This document shows, one piece after another, positions 10,761-24,266 of a stretch of DNA of 64,000 bases (its first letter is position 1; every line of letters starts with the position of its first letter). Origin of the DNA: Pipra filicauda (lineage: Eukaryota > Chordata > Aves > Passeriformes > Pipridae). The stretch spans positions 434,001-498,000 of the forward strand of contig NW_024104360.1 in the NCBI RefSeq assembly GCF_003945595.2. The letters are read 5' to 3'. Made by a program: the position numbers and the translations under genes. The notes under the pieces were generated by a model. That model did no database searches and had not been told where the DNA came from. It saw only the letters and a program-made list of their open reading frames with translations.

Positions 10761-13700
10761 TCACTGCTTCCCACAGCTTCATGAAAGCAGAAACAATCTA
10801 CCTAAAATATTCTCCTCTGTCAAAATTTTAATTTTGTTTCTATGTAAATAATGCATGTGCTCAGGCACCAGTGCTACTGTCATTAACTGGGAATAAACCT
10901 GGAGCTTTCAGCTCTGAAAGTAGAGATCCACACAATTTGAGCAAAAGAAGCAGTTCTGTCACATACTATTAAATAACAGGCTGTTACTCACCATCGGGAG
11001 GGACAATCTGCATGCATTAAACACTGCTTATAATACACTGCGTGGAGGTTCCAGCAGACACTGTGGAGCCCTCATTTGATCAGTTTTAAAGGGTAGGAAT
11101 GAAGCATGGCACGGAGACAGGTTGCACGTAGCTTTGCTTGCAAGCACATCTACCTAACTTTTGCTTTCTCTGGGTGTGCTACAGTCATTAACTACCACAG
11201 CTGCATGACTCCAAACAAACCACACTGGAAGGAGCAACTGCAAATGAAATAATTAAAGTCATCTCTGCTTTACTGAATGTTAAGAGGCTAATTGTTCTAC
11301 AAACACTTCATGAAAGCCTGTACCTTTTCCTTCTGTGAAGTAGAGAAAGCTTAGTTAAATTCTGCAGATGTGCCTGAAATGATCCAGCTAGAGACACTAC
11401 GTGCTGCACAGGGAAAAGCAAAAAAAAATACTTTTTTTCCCAAGTCTCAAAGTGATGAAATCTCGATTGCAGGGTAAGGCTGTCTTGAAATGCCTGAGAA
11501 ATAACCCATTGCATTGATATTCTGTCAGAGCCCTTCACTGCTGAAGATACAGAAGTAAAACAAATAAATCCCTTCAGTAAGGAGCAAGCACACATTAACA
11601 CGGTACACAATGTTTGCAAGGTCACTCTGTGCTCTTTATAGGCAGGTCTGTTTATAACTGCTGTATCCAAAAACCAAAGCCCACTGTTGATCCCCATGTG
11701 CTGACAGCAGTTACTATCGCACTGAAACCAAAACAACAGATTGCGCCAAATTGCACCATTCTTTAAAAAAAGACCTGTATTCTTCAGGGTTAACTCTGCA
11801 GAAGAGGAAAGTGATGTCAACATGGAGGCAAACATTAAAACACATTCTTGGAAGAGATTTGAACATCACTTGGACTCTGGGAGGGGAAGAGTCCAGAAGT
11901 CCCGCTGATTTTTCCATCACCCTTCTCTTTCCAAATAATCTCCATTTCTTTAGTTGTTATTCATTTTTCTGTATGTTTCATTGTATTCTTCTGTGCCTAA
12001 ACTTGAAGAACCCCTTTACCATAATTTTTAAGATCTCTTTACTCAGCTCTTCCCCTTTCAAGCTACGTGAAATGAGCATAATTGATGTGTTGTGCTGCTC
12101 AAGAATGAGTGGATCTTCTATCACAGTCTGCATAACTGTATCACACCCACAGACCATATTCACTCAGTGAATATACAGATTAAAACGTGTGTGCCTCTTT
12201 ATAGCTGACCACACCCTCACTGATCACCTTCTTCATCACCCTCATCAGGAGGCTGAACAAAGTTCCTCTCTAAGAGGTGTCCATTCCAAGGGAAGGGAAA
12301 AAAACAATGGGTTTTTGGGTCCCCAATGACTCAAGAAGGCAGCCAATCCTTCTGCTAGGACACCAAAAAGCAGGTTATAGGAATCAGCCATCAGCCCTGA
12401 ACCCTCCTGTGCACACTTTCAAATCAAGGAGAGAATAAATGATTCAGGTAGAGGACAGATGTTTAGGCCGTGACTGCTTATAGTTTGAAAAGGAGAAAGA
12501 TTTTTTCCTCTGTTGATGTCAATAAGGTTGAGTTATCTCATCCTTTTATTTGAGGGAAAATTAAAGCTGTTTTGAAATGCTACCCCTAACTTGGGGTTGT
12601 ACCTGCTGAGGAGCAGTCATGACCAGCCACCTGCAACACATTAACTGGGAAGGGCAAAATGGGCAAAACTATCAACCTCTGCTGCACAGAAGAACTCTGT
12701 GTACACCTCACCACTCTTCCTGTCTCATTAAATTAAACTAAATCAAATCACTTCTGAGGTTTAGAAGGTAGAAATGTGCACAACAGAGATCTGTCTGTGC
12801 TTTAAATTCTGCATGAAGTGCGGATAAGAGGAATGTGCCTTTGCAGCTCAGTTTCATTGATGTGTGAGCTAGTATTCATGTCAGGTTTTCTTTTAAAGAT
12901 ACTTGAATGACTCTATTTTTAGATTTTACTGTGATGTTACTTCATCAGCTATTGCATGCATAATGCATCATCGGCAACAAAAATTTTAATCATAGCATAA
13001 ATCAGTCAAAAGATGCTACAAGAAATCAAAGTCCAAATTGCTCTGCTTTGGGACTTGAGTAAATGGATTTTGATTTTTAATTCCTAAATTCAGAGAGGCT
13101 CTGGGGGGTGCTCCCCAGATGTGTAGCTGATTGAGGAACGTGTGATGCAAGGCCCCTCAGGTTCAGTCCTTAATCCTAAAACATCATATTTCAGCCTGAA
13201 AGCAGCTTTTACCTTTACAGTTTTCTTAAGAGAAATCGAGACCAGAAATTGGTTCTCTCATTTAAATAATTCAGTTAAAGTAGAGCTCCAGAAAAGTGGC
13301 AGAAAACCACTTGCTGATCATTCACAAATTCCAAAACAAGGAAGACTCTGCAAAGTAATTTCAGTGTGGTCCCCCATGACCCAACAAGCAAACCCTTCAC
13401 AGGCACAGGAGGCTCAAATTCTTCTAGTTTAATTTCCAGCAGCAAAGAAAGAGTAATTACCTGAGGCCGTGCCCTGTTATTAATGTGTTAAGGAAATAGA
13501 ATTTAAATCAGACCTCTTACGGAACAGCAGAGAGCACTGAAACAGGATTAACAGACATTTTTTTCAGCTAGGAAAGCTTTTTACTCATTGCTGCTGGTTT
13601 TGTTATGGACAATCCATTTAATCTAGCTCAACAGCTTTAAAAAGGGGGTCAAATATGTTATTTGTGGGGTCAGATTTGAGGGGGAGGGCATATTCCTTTT

Positions 13701-16700
13701 CCTTGCATGTAACATGGATATGACACCACCAGATATTTCAGCTAGACAAGGCTCGACTGTTTGTGCAAGTAGATGTCTGCTCCTTGTTTCCCACTCTCTG
13801 GGAAGTAGAGGTAGGACCAGCTCATGGCATGCTCCATATAGGGACACCCTGGGCTTAAAAGGAAGTGCTCAGGGATTATGGCAGCTCTTTCTGCCTAAAT
13901 AGCTGCTCTAGGCTGGATAGATGAGCCAGATTTGGGGAGCAGGTGAGCAGCTGGATCTCTCCAATCCCAGTAGGACAACTGTTGAGTAAAGGTATCATTT
14001 AACTGGAGGACCATAACTATGTCCACAGGAATACTTTTTCCTGACCACCGTGACTTCTTCACATAGTGTTTTATCTTGTACAGGGAAAAGCTTTCTTCTC
14101 CACACCCCTGCAATCTGGAGAAGCCTTTTGTAATTCTCTGTTTCACGGTTCCATCACATTTATCTTCAAGTTATCTCTTTCCTTTGATTAGGCCTTTTAT
14201 TTCTCTTTCCTCTGGATTATCCACCTCTATTTCCATAGTACATAATTGAGCTGCTGAATATTCATTATTAGTCCCTGGAGTCACATAAAGATCTCCAGAG
14301 CACGATAAAAGCCTCCTTGGGTGTGTTTCGGTTAGATTAGAGCCAAAATACTAAATGTAACTGGGAGATGCAGTATCTCCCCTTAGTTTAGAAAGAAATG
14401 GAGAGGGAATAATTATCTTTTCATAAGGGAAAGGAGGGAAAGAAAGACAGCTGGGGAGTGAGAGGGAAGGAGGAAGGAGGAAGAAAGCATCCAGGCAGAG
14501 AGCAAGAAGGCAAAAGGCTACAGTCCAGACACCATGATTTGAAATCCTCTCTGTCCTGACACCATCACTTTCACTGAGGGTATTGCATCACTGCTTGGTG
14601 ATGATGTCACAACATACAGATTTTCAAAGCAGCAGGAATAAAAAATTCAAGCAACTAACTTTTTCCTCAGTCAAGCATACCTGCCAGAAACAAGCCCCAC
14701 TGTGCAAGCAGAGGGGTAACAGTGCCAGCAGTGCTTCAGATGGTCTAACTGTTACATGTGTCTGAGCACAGCACTGAGACATTGCTTCCCTAGTTAGAAG
14801 CATGGTTTCATGCCCTGGGGATCCCAGTCCCACTGGGGCACGAACCTGCAGCAAGGGAAGGCTGTATGCAGTCTGCTACCCTGCCTGCTTTGAGCCCTGC
14901 ACCAGCAAGCTGATTTCTCCAGGTTGGGTATGGAGGCAGCAGGGAAAGCAACATTCCCAGAGGGCAGTTCAGAGCATCTGGAGGTCTCATCCTCAGCACC
15001 AACTGTTTGCTTCATCCTTGATGAATTCCCCATCTGATATTGCAGTTTATAAGCTGAACAAACAGATCAGGAAAACATGCCAATTTGGAAAAGCAAACCA
15101 ATATATTTTTTCCTTAATAGAATGATCTGCATGACAGAGGGATTTGAACAGTTTTGGATTTGTCAGGCAAATGCTATGTTTGGCTGTAGCAAATACTCCT
15201 AATATTCTCATTTAGTAGTAATTCAGTTTGACCTTTTTACACTTTATGAATACAACTATATGAAATATTCTCTCATGACTGTGATTGGGACACTAACCTA
15301 GATCTGTGTCCAGGGATATAATGAGTATTTACAACTAGGAGTAGGAGAGAATGAAAGGCTCTAGCCTTTCTAGGAAGGTAGAAGAACATATTCCTGAATG
15401 GGATAAAGCTGCACTAAAGTCTCCTCAAGCGCCAAGCAAAATTAAACCCACTCTGTATTTCTGTTGCTTACACCACTGAAACCGTCTGATGTCTTTACTC
15501 AGGCCCTCTCCCTCAGTACAGGCCATTTATCCACCAAGGATCTGTGCAGCCCGCCAGTGTGTTACATATGCTACACTTATGTTAAATCCACCATGAGGGT
15601 TTGCAAGCAATTTCTTACATTTGTATGCACAAATTCCCATGTTGGACCTTTATGCTGACAAGAGCAGACACGCAGCATTTACATCCCGAGAGGCAACGAC
15701 GAGATGTATCCTCATGATCATCCCTCTCTACATACCCAAAGTGACTCCCAGCACTTCAAAGTTGCCTGTAAAGCTGGGGGGGGGGGGGGGAGGGGAAGGT
15801 CAGTACACATTTTCAATTAAAAAAACCCCTAGATTTGCATTACAGAAATCATATAAATTGCAAAGCAGTGTCTTACAGAAGATGATCTATCTGAATGACG
15901 CTTCCTTTGCTGCCTTAGGGAGTTTTCAGAAACAATAACTTAAAATCAAGTCAGAAAGAAAAACTTTCTATAAGGGGCTACTTTTAATTGGGAACATGAA
16001 GTATTATTCACGAAGTATTATATATCTGCTGCTCATGTAAAGATTCTTTACAAACCTAGTGAAAAACTTTTCCTTGGTAACTGCTGTGTTAATGGAAAAT
16101 ACAAACACTGGCCCAAGATAATAATTGTTATTCTTATATTTGGAATTTCAAAGGAAAATAATTTTCACTCAGAATAATTTTGCCACAATAATTTTGCCAG
16201 ATTGGTTTTGTCTTTATTTCCAAATAATCCATGTTAAATTTAAGTTAGCATAGTAAAAGACTGTTGATATAAAAGAAAAATAAATAATTGAGACATCCAG
16301 GGAAAATTAAATGTTACATGAAACATATCTTTTTTTTTAAAAGAGATAATGAAAACCAGGATATTTTTTTCAATCTATGTCCTAGTAATCACAAGACGAA
16401 ACTATTATAAAAAGTATTCAATGTGTTGAGGAAGTAAACAATAAAAAGATCAAAACAGCAAGTCCTGAAATTTAAAAATTAGAATTACAGCCATCAAATC
16501 CCTGAATGAATTATAATGAGCTCCGTTTTTTACCAATGTGAAAATAAATAAAGGATATGTTGAACTACTTTACATAACGAATTATAATCAAATGTATCAT
16601 GAGAATGTAATGTATAGTAAGTGCTGAAGTATTCTTATAAATAAAAAAATTAAAAAGACAGGAAAGATACAGATTCCCCCAAACACTTTGGTCAGGAAAG

Positions 16701-18199
16701 GATGGTTCTCTCACTCCATCTGATGACACAGGTGGACCCGGTGAATATTTATTTGGTCATGACAAACACCCAAACACACAGCACTCAGTGTTTCAGGTGT
16801 CACTGTGGAGCTGGATCTGATCTTCCCCAGGGGAGCTAAGGAAAAAGAGCAATCTGCAACTCTGACAAGACTTACAAATTTTCTGAGCCATAAAATATGG
16901 TGCTTCATGTCTGCCCTGGAGAAGGTGAGGAAGTTACGCAAAAATTTAGCAAAAGCACAGAAACTCAGGCTCCAGTGACTTCTCATCATTAAAAGCTGTG
17001 TAATCACTAATTTATTAGCTGAGTGTAGAAGTTCAAGTCACAATGTCTCAGTCATGTCCAGTTTTTTAGACAATTACAGTCTGCATAGCTAAAACCCCTC
17101 TCCTGATTAAGTGGGCATCATCTACATGCCACCCTTCCCCTCGCCTTCTTTAGCACACTTGCTTTCCAGCTTTCCTCTTCTGTTTCCATCTCTTTGTTTT
17201 GAATTTCTCTCCCCACACGTGGGGTAGCTTGAGCCTTTTTCCATGCTGAGTTTCATTTTGTTATTTTCAGCTCAGCTCTGAATGAGTTAGATGATGCTCA
17301 TGCTGCAGAGCATTGCCAATCTTGTCATGCCATCTGTTTCAAAAATTTGAGAAGAAGCTGATCCCATAATGGGATGAAATAACTGTACTTTGCTCTGGGA
17401 GTTTTCTTCATGGGTTATGTTTTTTGTTAACTTGTTGATAGTTCTGTCCTTTATAGCCCAGTAATTTAAATACCATTATGTTCTCTGCAATTATGCCTTC
17501 CCAAAAGCTTCATTTTGCCTAAGACTGCTGACACTCTATACAATTCAATTTATTTTTCACTTCCTAACACAAAAGTCTTTACAGGTTTTCTAAAAACTCA
17601 ACCCCTAAGGAAGAACAGCATGGTTTATGAGACTTTATGATAAGTGAGTGGCCCTTCTACTGATATTTAAGGTCATATAGATTTCTGCATCATCACCTAA
17701 AATAATAAAATGAAACAATTTTAGTATTGCTCTTCAAAAATGCTTGTGATTTTTGCTTAAGCTGAATTTTACTCAGGTGCTTTTGTGCATCCAGTTGCTC
17801 CTGCCTCAGATATGAAGGATTTCTGAAGAGTCAGTGAGCATGTGCTCATCTACCCCTACGGCAAGCAAATGAAAAGCAACCTGAAAAAGGTCCAAGAGAA
17901 AGACACAGCTATGGGAGTGAGTAAGCATTGTTTCTCCTGTGTGCACAGCTGAGCATAAGCTTGTTTCACACCAGTTACACTCCATCTTCCTGCTTCTCTC
18001 AGCAAGCTGTCAGTGAAGGTGAGCATGCGGGTCACCAATAACTAGACATGATGAGAAATTTGTTTTATTTTGCAAAGGCAGTGAATATGTAAAACATAAT
18101 TAAAACATATACTTTTTCCTAATACAGTCCTATGGATGTATGAGAGTGTTTTTTGTTTTTTTTCTTCCCAATTAATTCATTCATTTCATTGCTTTCTAG
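10761..18199. other. Intergenic, no gene recognised
   Basis: Contains the poly-G run at 15776 and a purine-rich stretch at about 14400-14510. A 175-codon minus-strand open frame at 11308-11835 lacks recognisable domains. No repeat family recognised. Confidence 0.55.
15776..15790 (+). repeat. Poly-G homopolymer (15 G)
   Basis: An uninterrupted run of 15 G followed by AGGGGAAGG. G homopolymers this long are rare and error-prone in sequencing. Confidence 0.9.
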
Positions 18200-18314
18200 T
18201 GAGCGATTTGACCTAGTCTCTCCAGAGGATGGTATTTTCCTCACCCGAGGGACAACAAGAGACAGAGTTGACAGAATCCTTCATGACATGGGCTTTTCAG
18301 CAAGAGGGCCAACG
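18200..18314 (+). CDS. Orphan internal coding exon, product unknown
   Basis: A 115-nt open segment lies between a pyrimidine-rich acceptor (TTTCATTGCTTTCTAG) and donor ACG|GTAAAT. It is entered in phase 2 and left in phase 0. The 38 complete codons read ERFDLVSPEDGIFLTRG, then TTRDRVDRILHDMGFSARGPT. The composition is charged, balanced and helix-forming, unlike the low-complexity chance frames around it, and the open frame fits both splice sites. I do not recognise the family. No partner exon with matching phases is evident within several kilobases, and the block lies about 19.5 kb upstream of EFR3A. It could be one exon of a bird gene with large introns, an isolated remnant of a duplicated gene, or an exon of a longer transcript from outside the window. 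Confidence 0.5.
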
Positions 18315-20628
18315 GTAAATTTGCAAGTCCATAAATAAGCAGGAAAACAACTGAGAAAGAATACAGCAGTGGAAGAGGATTCAAGAGGAGCTGAAGACTT
18401 CAACAGTTGTATGAAGCTCAGGTAGCAGCTGTTTTTTTATTTCTCTGTTTCAAGCCTAGCTGCAAGCTGCTATTGATGGGGAGTATCACAATCTTGTAGT
18501 CCCTATTCTCTGCTAACCAGGTTTATCTTCAGCTCTTTAGGCTTTCTTCCTTCAATTGAACTTTTTGTTCTGCTGGACTTGCTGGAGCTGTTCTGGGAAA
18601 ATGGAAAACAGCAGCAATTTAAGAGTGGAAGTATGTACCAGAACACAAAGTACAGCTAGAAATAAGTGAGTAGTAGGGGTCTGTGGTGTTTCTCAAGCAC
18701 CTAAACAATCTGTAGTTACCTACCTGCCCTCCAAACACCCACAGTAAGCAGTGTCTTAGCCCATCACCTTTGGACAGATGTGAATCTCTCTCTTCCCTGG
18801 AGATGGGGAGTGGACAAAAAGTCACTAAACAGTTCTTACTTCCCTCCTTTCTCTTTACTTCATGCAAACAAAACAAAGATTATAAAGTTGTGGGCATGGG
18901 TCCATTTTACAGGATACAAGAGAACTTACAGGAGTTAGAATGGCAAGCTTTTATGGCACTTTCTTCCTTTGTAAAGTACTGTTACTGTTTCAAAGAATAA
19001 GGTGCAAAAAACAGGATTAAAAAATATTAATGCCTATTAGGAAGGATTAGACTACAGCTGCAACTCAAGAAAAGGTTTTTCAGATTGGATCATTTTTAAT
19101 AAAATGCTCATTCTTCTTTCATCTGATCTCATCTCCTAAGCCTTGAAGTGTTTCACAGGCAAACTTCTTGTTTCTGTGGGACTTTTGGTTGCATAAAGAC
19201 TGCAAATGCTCACAAGATTCGAATTACTTTTAATTTTTTATAATCTTTGAGATTAATTATTTATGTGCACTTTTTAGAAACTTTCAAGTTTAGTGTTACT
19301 AATTTAATGCATCTTTTCTTCTCCAGATCCTTTTGATAGTGTATTTATATGCAGCTCAACTCAATCAATAACGAAACTTCATTTTTTCACTCTAATTAGC
19401 CATCACATTTTTTAATAGCCTACAAAATAAAAATGACAAAGTGATTTATTATTCTGACACAATGACCAAAAGTTTGGTACATATACCATTCTTTACCTCT
19501 AATGCATAAACCAATTTGTGGCACTTCAGCATGTTATCTGCACAAGACTGCAATGTGATGGATAGCATGTAAATAATTTTGAATTCCCGCAGTGTTGAAC
19601 GTTTTGGTAGCAGAATAAATTTGTGATTATACCATAGATTTCATGCTACCTAAGAGAACCCATTTGCTGTTTGCCACAGCAGGCTCTGTACTGAGAGAAA
19701 ATATTCTTTTATTCTGTTCCTTAAGTGAAAGTCAGCATAGAGTTCAGTGTACAAAAAATCTGCTGTCATGAGGACTTTCTCAAAAAAATAATGTTATTAA
19801 GAGGATCTAGTCAGCCAGGATGTTGATTAGTTTAAGCATCCAGTCCTCAAAGTTCTAAGCTCATGTTTCTTTGTGAAAGAAATGAGCCATACAGAAAATC
19901 AATTTTCCTCTGAATCTGCACATATTGGATTATTTATAGACACTGCCTCATCACTGAGGGCTTTTTTTTTTATTATTTTGTCCAAGATGACTAACTAATT
20001 TGAAAATGTGAGAGGAGAAATTGCCTGAAAATACCAATTCATGCCAGTCAGTCTGCGATGGTACCTGTTAACCTTTGTTGCTAAAAGAGAACTAGTTCTT
20101 GACAATATTACACAAAAAGAGACAATAGTTACAAGAGAGTCTCATGTAGTCTCTAGAAACTTCTGAATTAATCTAGGCTTTTTTGATTATTTATATTTGT
20201 AGGTACCTGAATTACCATGGATCTATGTTGGGTTTTTTTAACTTTCTAGATGCTAATAGGCTTTAAGTGTTTTCTAGTAAAGGCTGCTATTTATTCAATG
20301 GAGCTTTTATTCCTTTGATTTCTGGTAACAAAAAGTCCAGCCCAAACAAGGATCAAAATTTTTATACCAAAACAGTGAAATTCAAGGGGAAAAAAAAAAT
20401 CATATAAAATTAAAATAAGTTAACATCATCAGGATGGCTGAATTGTATAAAAAATACAGTTCCATACAAAGCTTCTACCCATACCACTTTTTTGATGGTA
20501 GCAGGTCAAATTCAAGAGATTCCTACTCCTGCTACATCTACCACTTTGCCAAAGCACCCAAATGTGGGTTCTTACCTCTCAATCGAAGAAAGGCCTCAGT
20601 TGCCCAGTCTTAGTTTCATTTCAGATGC
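18315..20628. other. Intergenic or intronic to the orphan exon; nothing recognised
   Basis: AT-rich DNA between the orphan exon and an LTR. No in-phase partner exon could be identified by eye. Confidence 0.5.
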
Positions 20629-21188
20629 TGTACTGGTTTAACTGGGATATAAGTTACAGCTTATCTGGAGCTGTGTTTTGGATTGTGCTAGAAACAGTTT
20701 TGATAACACAGGGATGTTTTAGTTATTGCTGAGCAGGGCTTACACAGTGCTAAGACTTTTTCTGCTCCTCACAGAAATAAGCGCACAAGGAGCTGGGAGG
20801 GAACACAGCTGGGACAGGTGACCCCAACTGACCACAGGTATATTCCAAACCATATGGTGTTGTACTCAGCATATAAAGCTGGGGAAGAAGAAGGAAGGGG
20901 GAGGACATTCAGAGTGATGTCATTCATCTTCCCAAGTCACTGTTACATGTCATGGAGCCCTGCTGGCCTGGAGGTGGCTGAGCACCTGTCTGCCCATGGG
21001 AAGTGGTGAATGAATTCCTGGTTTGCTTTGCTTGTGTGTGCAGCTTTTGCTTTACTTATTGAACTGCTTTACCTCAACTCACAAGTCTTCTCACTTCTAC
21101 TCTTCCTATTCTCTCCCATGACCAGCTGGTGGGGAGAGAACAGGCAGCTGTGTGGGGCTTAGTTGCTGGCCAGGGTTATACCATGGCA
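20629..21188 (+). mobile_element. Solo LTR, avian ERVL-like family
   Basis: Begins TGTACTGGTTTAACTGGGAT. It then has the familiar bird LTR order: GATAACACAGGGATGTTTTAG, ACAAGGAGCTGGGAGGGA, ATATTCCAAACCATATG, TATA box in CAGCATATAAAGCTGGG (about 20868-20884), and the end GCTGGCCAGGGTTATACCA. About 560 bp. Many differences from what I recall of the family suggest an old copy. No internal region or target duplication is visible. Confidence 0.7.
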
Positions 21189-21869
21189 GAAATCTGGGGT
21201 ACTCACGGGATGCCAATATGCAGAGGTTTCCAACAGGCAGTTTGCCCAGAGTGGACAGATCTAACCTGAGGGATGTAAATGGCAGCACTTCACTGGACTG
21301 CCCATGTGCAAGCACATTGATCCTGCAGCCTTCAGGAATGGCAGAATAATTGTACTTTTGCAGATTCATAATAGCAAAATACTGAGCTACTTGTCACAGT
21401 TTCTTATTACCTTTATCAAGAGGGTGGGGAGGAGGGGGGTGAGTAACTTTGCAAGGATCACATTGCAGAAAACAATCCCATCGAGAGGTGGTGCTGTACG
21501 TTCATTTTAGAGTGAAGTTTTATCTGCTGTTCAGTGCTGGTTAGGAGAGAGGAGTGGGAGGCAAGTGCTATCCATCCACAACAGGGTTGTTACAATCAAG
21601 CCATTGACTCCTTTACAAGAGCAGTACAGTACTTTTTTCTCTATTGCAGCCAACAATCCACTCTCACAGAGAGATCTGTGATTTTTGCTGTTCTTCACAA
21701 GCTGATTTTTGCTTGTTCTTCACACCAGTTGTGGTTATAAATTCAAGGTGACCTCAGAACCCTTCTTTTCAACTGAAGTGTTCTACAGCTTCAGTGACAG
21801 ATGTTTTTACTGTCAGTGATGCAAATTTGAGCCTCTGATATTGAAATGATACTCCATAAGTATCTTGGC

Positions 21870-22110
21870 TTATCTGCTCCTGGAGTGCTGCATCCAGCTC
21901 TGGGGTCCCCAGCATGGGAAGGACATCAATCTGTTGGAGCAAGTCCAGAGGAGGCCACCAAGATGATTAAAGGAGTGGAGCACCTCTCCTATGAGGAAAG
22001 ACTGGGAGAACTGGAATTATTCAGCCTGGAAAACAGAAGTTTTAGAGGGTGATCTCATTGTGGCCTTCCAGTACCTGAAGGACCATAACAGCCAAGATAG
22101 CAGGCGGGAG
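21870..22110 (+). mobile_element. CR1 LINE internal fragment
   Basis: GGAGTGCTGCATCCAGCTCTGGGGTCC, CCAGAGGAGGCCACCAAGATG and TATGAGGAAAGACTGGGAGA are CR1 ORF2 C-terminal sequence in plus orientation. The 3' tail is absent, so the copy is broken at both ends. Confidence 0.88.
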
Positions 22111-24201
22111 GATTGGCCAGTTTGCTATATTATCAGAACATCTAGCCCCCGTAGAAGTGTTTGCATCAGTGGAAGTGAATGTTCTTTATATAGGATGTAG
22201 CAATTACTAGTCCCATTTCAAATATGAGGAGTGGGAAAACACCCTGGAGCACATAGTAGGGCAAGGGCAGAGTCTGTGTCCTGAGTCCCTGCTCATGGAG
22301 AATACATTTATTTATTACAGGAGTACTTTATATAAACTATATTTTTCAGCCAGCCAACAAGTTTAACAGGAAAGGTAAATTTGCAACAAAATGTTCTGAT
22401 ATAAATTTTATTTCCTGCAGATACATTTATTAATCTAAACTAAAGAATGTATAAAAATGTTTCTGCAATCTGCGTGAGATACATCCTAAAGTAATGTAGG
22501 AACTAGGCATCAGTGTCTCAGTGTATCCCTAGAGATCCTGAAATTAATAGCTGTATTTATAACTGAATTATATTCTGAATCCTAGCAATGGCAAGAGACA
22601 TTGTATACGAACTGAGCCATGTTGTTATTCTAGTGAGATACTGTCTCGCTAAAGGAGGAACAGAACTGGGTCAGCCCAAGCAAAGGCAGAATTTATGCCA
22701 GAGAGAGGACTAGTGTTATCCCTTAAGCATTTTTGAAATTTCAGTTTTCTTCCTTGTGGGTAAAACGCTGGGGAGTCATTCTGTGAAATGCAAATCTTGC
22801 AAGCCCAGTGACGCTTTTTGTCTCCCAGTTCTAAATGTACCTCGGAGCTTGCAGGCACAGTCTCCTGTCTCCTGTCTGTCCCCTTCCCTTACTCCCACCA
22901 AACAGAAGTCCCTGAAGAGTGGAAGTAGTACCGTGGAGAATGGCCCTGCAGCCTCCCTGGCACCTGAGACCTGCTGATGGAGCCAAAGACAGGCTTTTGC
23001 AGGATCAGTGGAAGTGGGTGATAAGAGAATGATATTAATGTTCCCTTCAACTTCTGTGTTCCTCTCACCCCAGCTTCATCTTACTTGGATTCCCTCCAGA
23101 GACAGAAGTTATCAGAATAATCTGCAGTGCTACAACACCTAAAGTAACTCTGAAGGGTGAGCCAGTGTATTACAAATGAGGAATTGTGTACCATTTGTAG
23201 TCAGTATTCAGATGACCCATTCAGTTCTGCAGGTGTAACAATGCATTTATAACTATTTATCTGATAAACATATAAGTATATAATGCAAGATTTGTCAGCA
23301 CATCCCTCACTATGCTGAATCAGCTTGAAACTTAAGGAGACTTTATGCATTAGGGGAAAAGCTGCATAGTGAGGCCTGGTTTTGGCTGCTTATCATTTTG
23401 AATTCAAAGTCACAGTAGAGCAACCTGGGTGACAGCAGTTACTGCCCTCAATCCTTCTCTCACCAGACTCATCACCACTGGAAATCAACAACCACATCAC
23501 CTAAACAGCATGAGTGTTCAGCTGAAATTTTCATTCCTTATGGGAGTCTCCTGATCTGTTGGGTGTTATTCCTCAGTAAGGCGTGGGATGGGAATGTAAG
23601 TAGGTTACCAGACAGGCATCACAGCTGGAGACATAGCTGGGAGGAAATGCTGTGGCTGAGATAACATTCAGGGAGCAACACAGAGAAATTATTCCTAGTT
23701 CTGAAGTTCTCTACCAAACTTTACCTCATCTCCTGTGCCCTACCTTGTCCCTGTCATAATTTCACCCCCTACAGTTTAGTTAATGATATCACGATAATCT
23801 ATTATCAGAATTAAAGAAAGGACCTTTTCAAGCTATGCTGATCAGAATGGTTATCTGTTGAGCATTTCAAATACACAGAGAATTGCGGGAAAATACTCTT
23901 CAAGTTAGACAGGCAATCACACAAATCCATTCCTAATGAATACTATGGGAGAAAAAAAGCAACCTCATATGAAGAAACCACAAACCCTAACTATTTCCAT
24001 CTGATTTGAAAACCATTTTAAAACTCCTTAACACAAGCCCAAGAGCCTAAAGGTGAGAAGCTGCTGGAGTCTTTCAGTCTCTCAGTCTTCTTTTAGAAGT
24101 AAAATTAAGTTTGAAGTCAAGGATAATTGTCAAACAACAGTTAGGGGTTTTTTTCAATTGTAACTTGCTTCAAACGCAGGTTACTGCCTCTCACGGCAGC
24201 G

Positions 24202-24266
24202 GTGTTGGAACAGCATGGTCTTTGAATTTCATTCCAACCCAAACCATTCTGTGATTCTATGATTCT
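24202..24266 (+). mobile_element. CR1 LINE extreme 3' end
   Basis: GGTCTTTGAATTTCATTCCAACCCAAACC followed by ATTCTGTGATTCTATGATTC, the last 65 bp or so of a CR1. Only the tail was inserted or retained. Confidence 0.85.
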
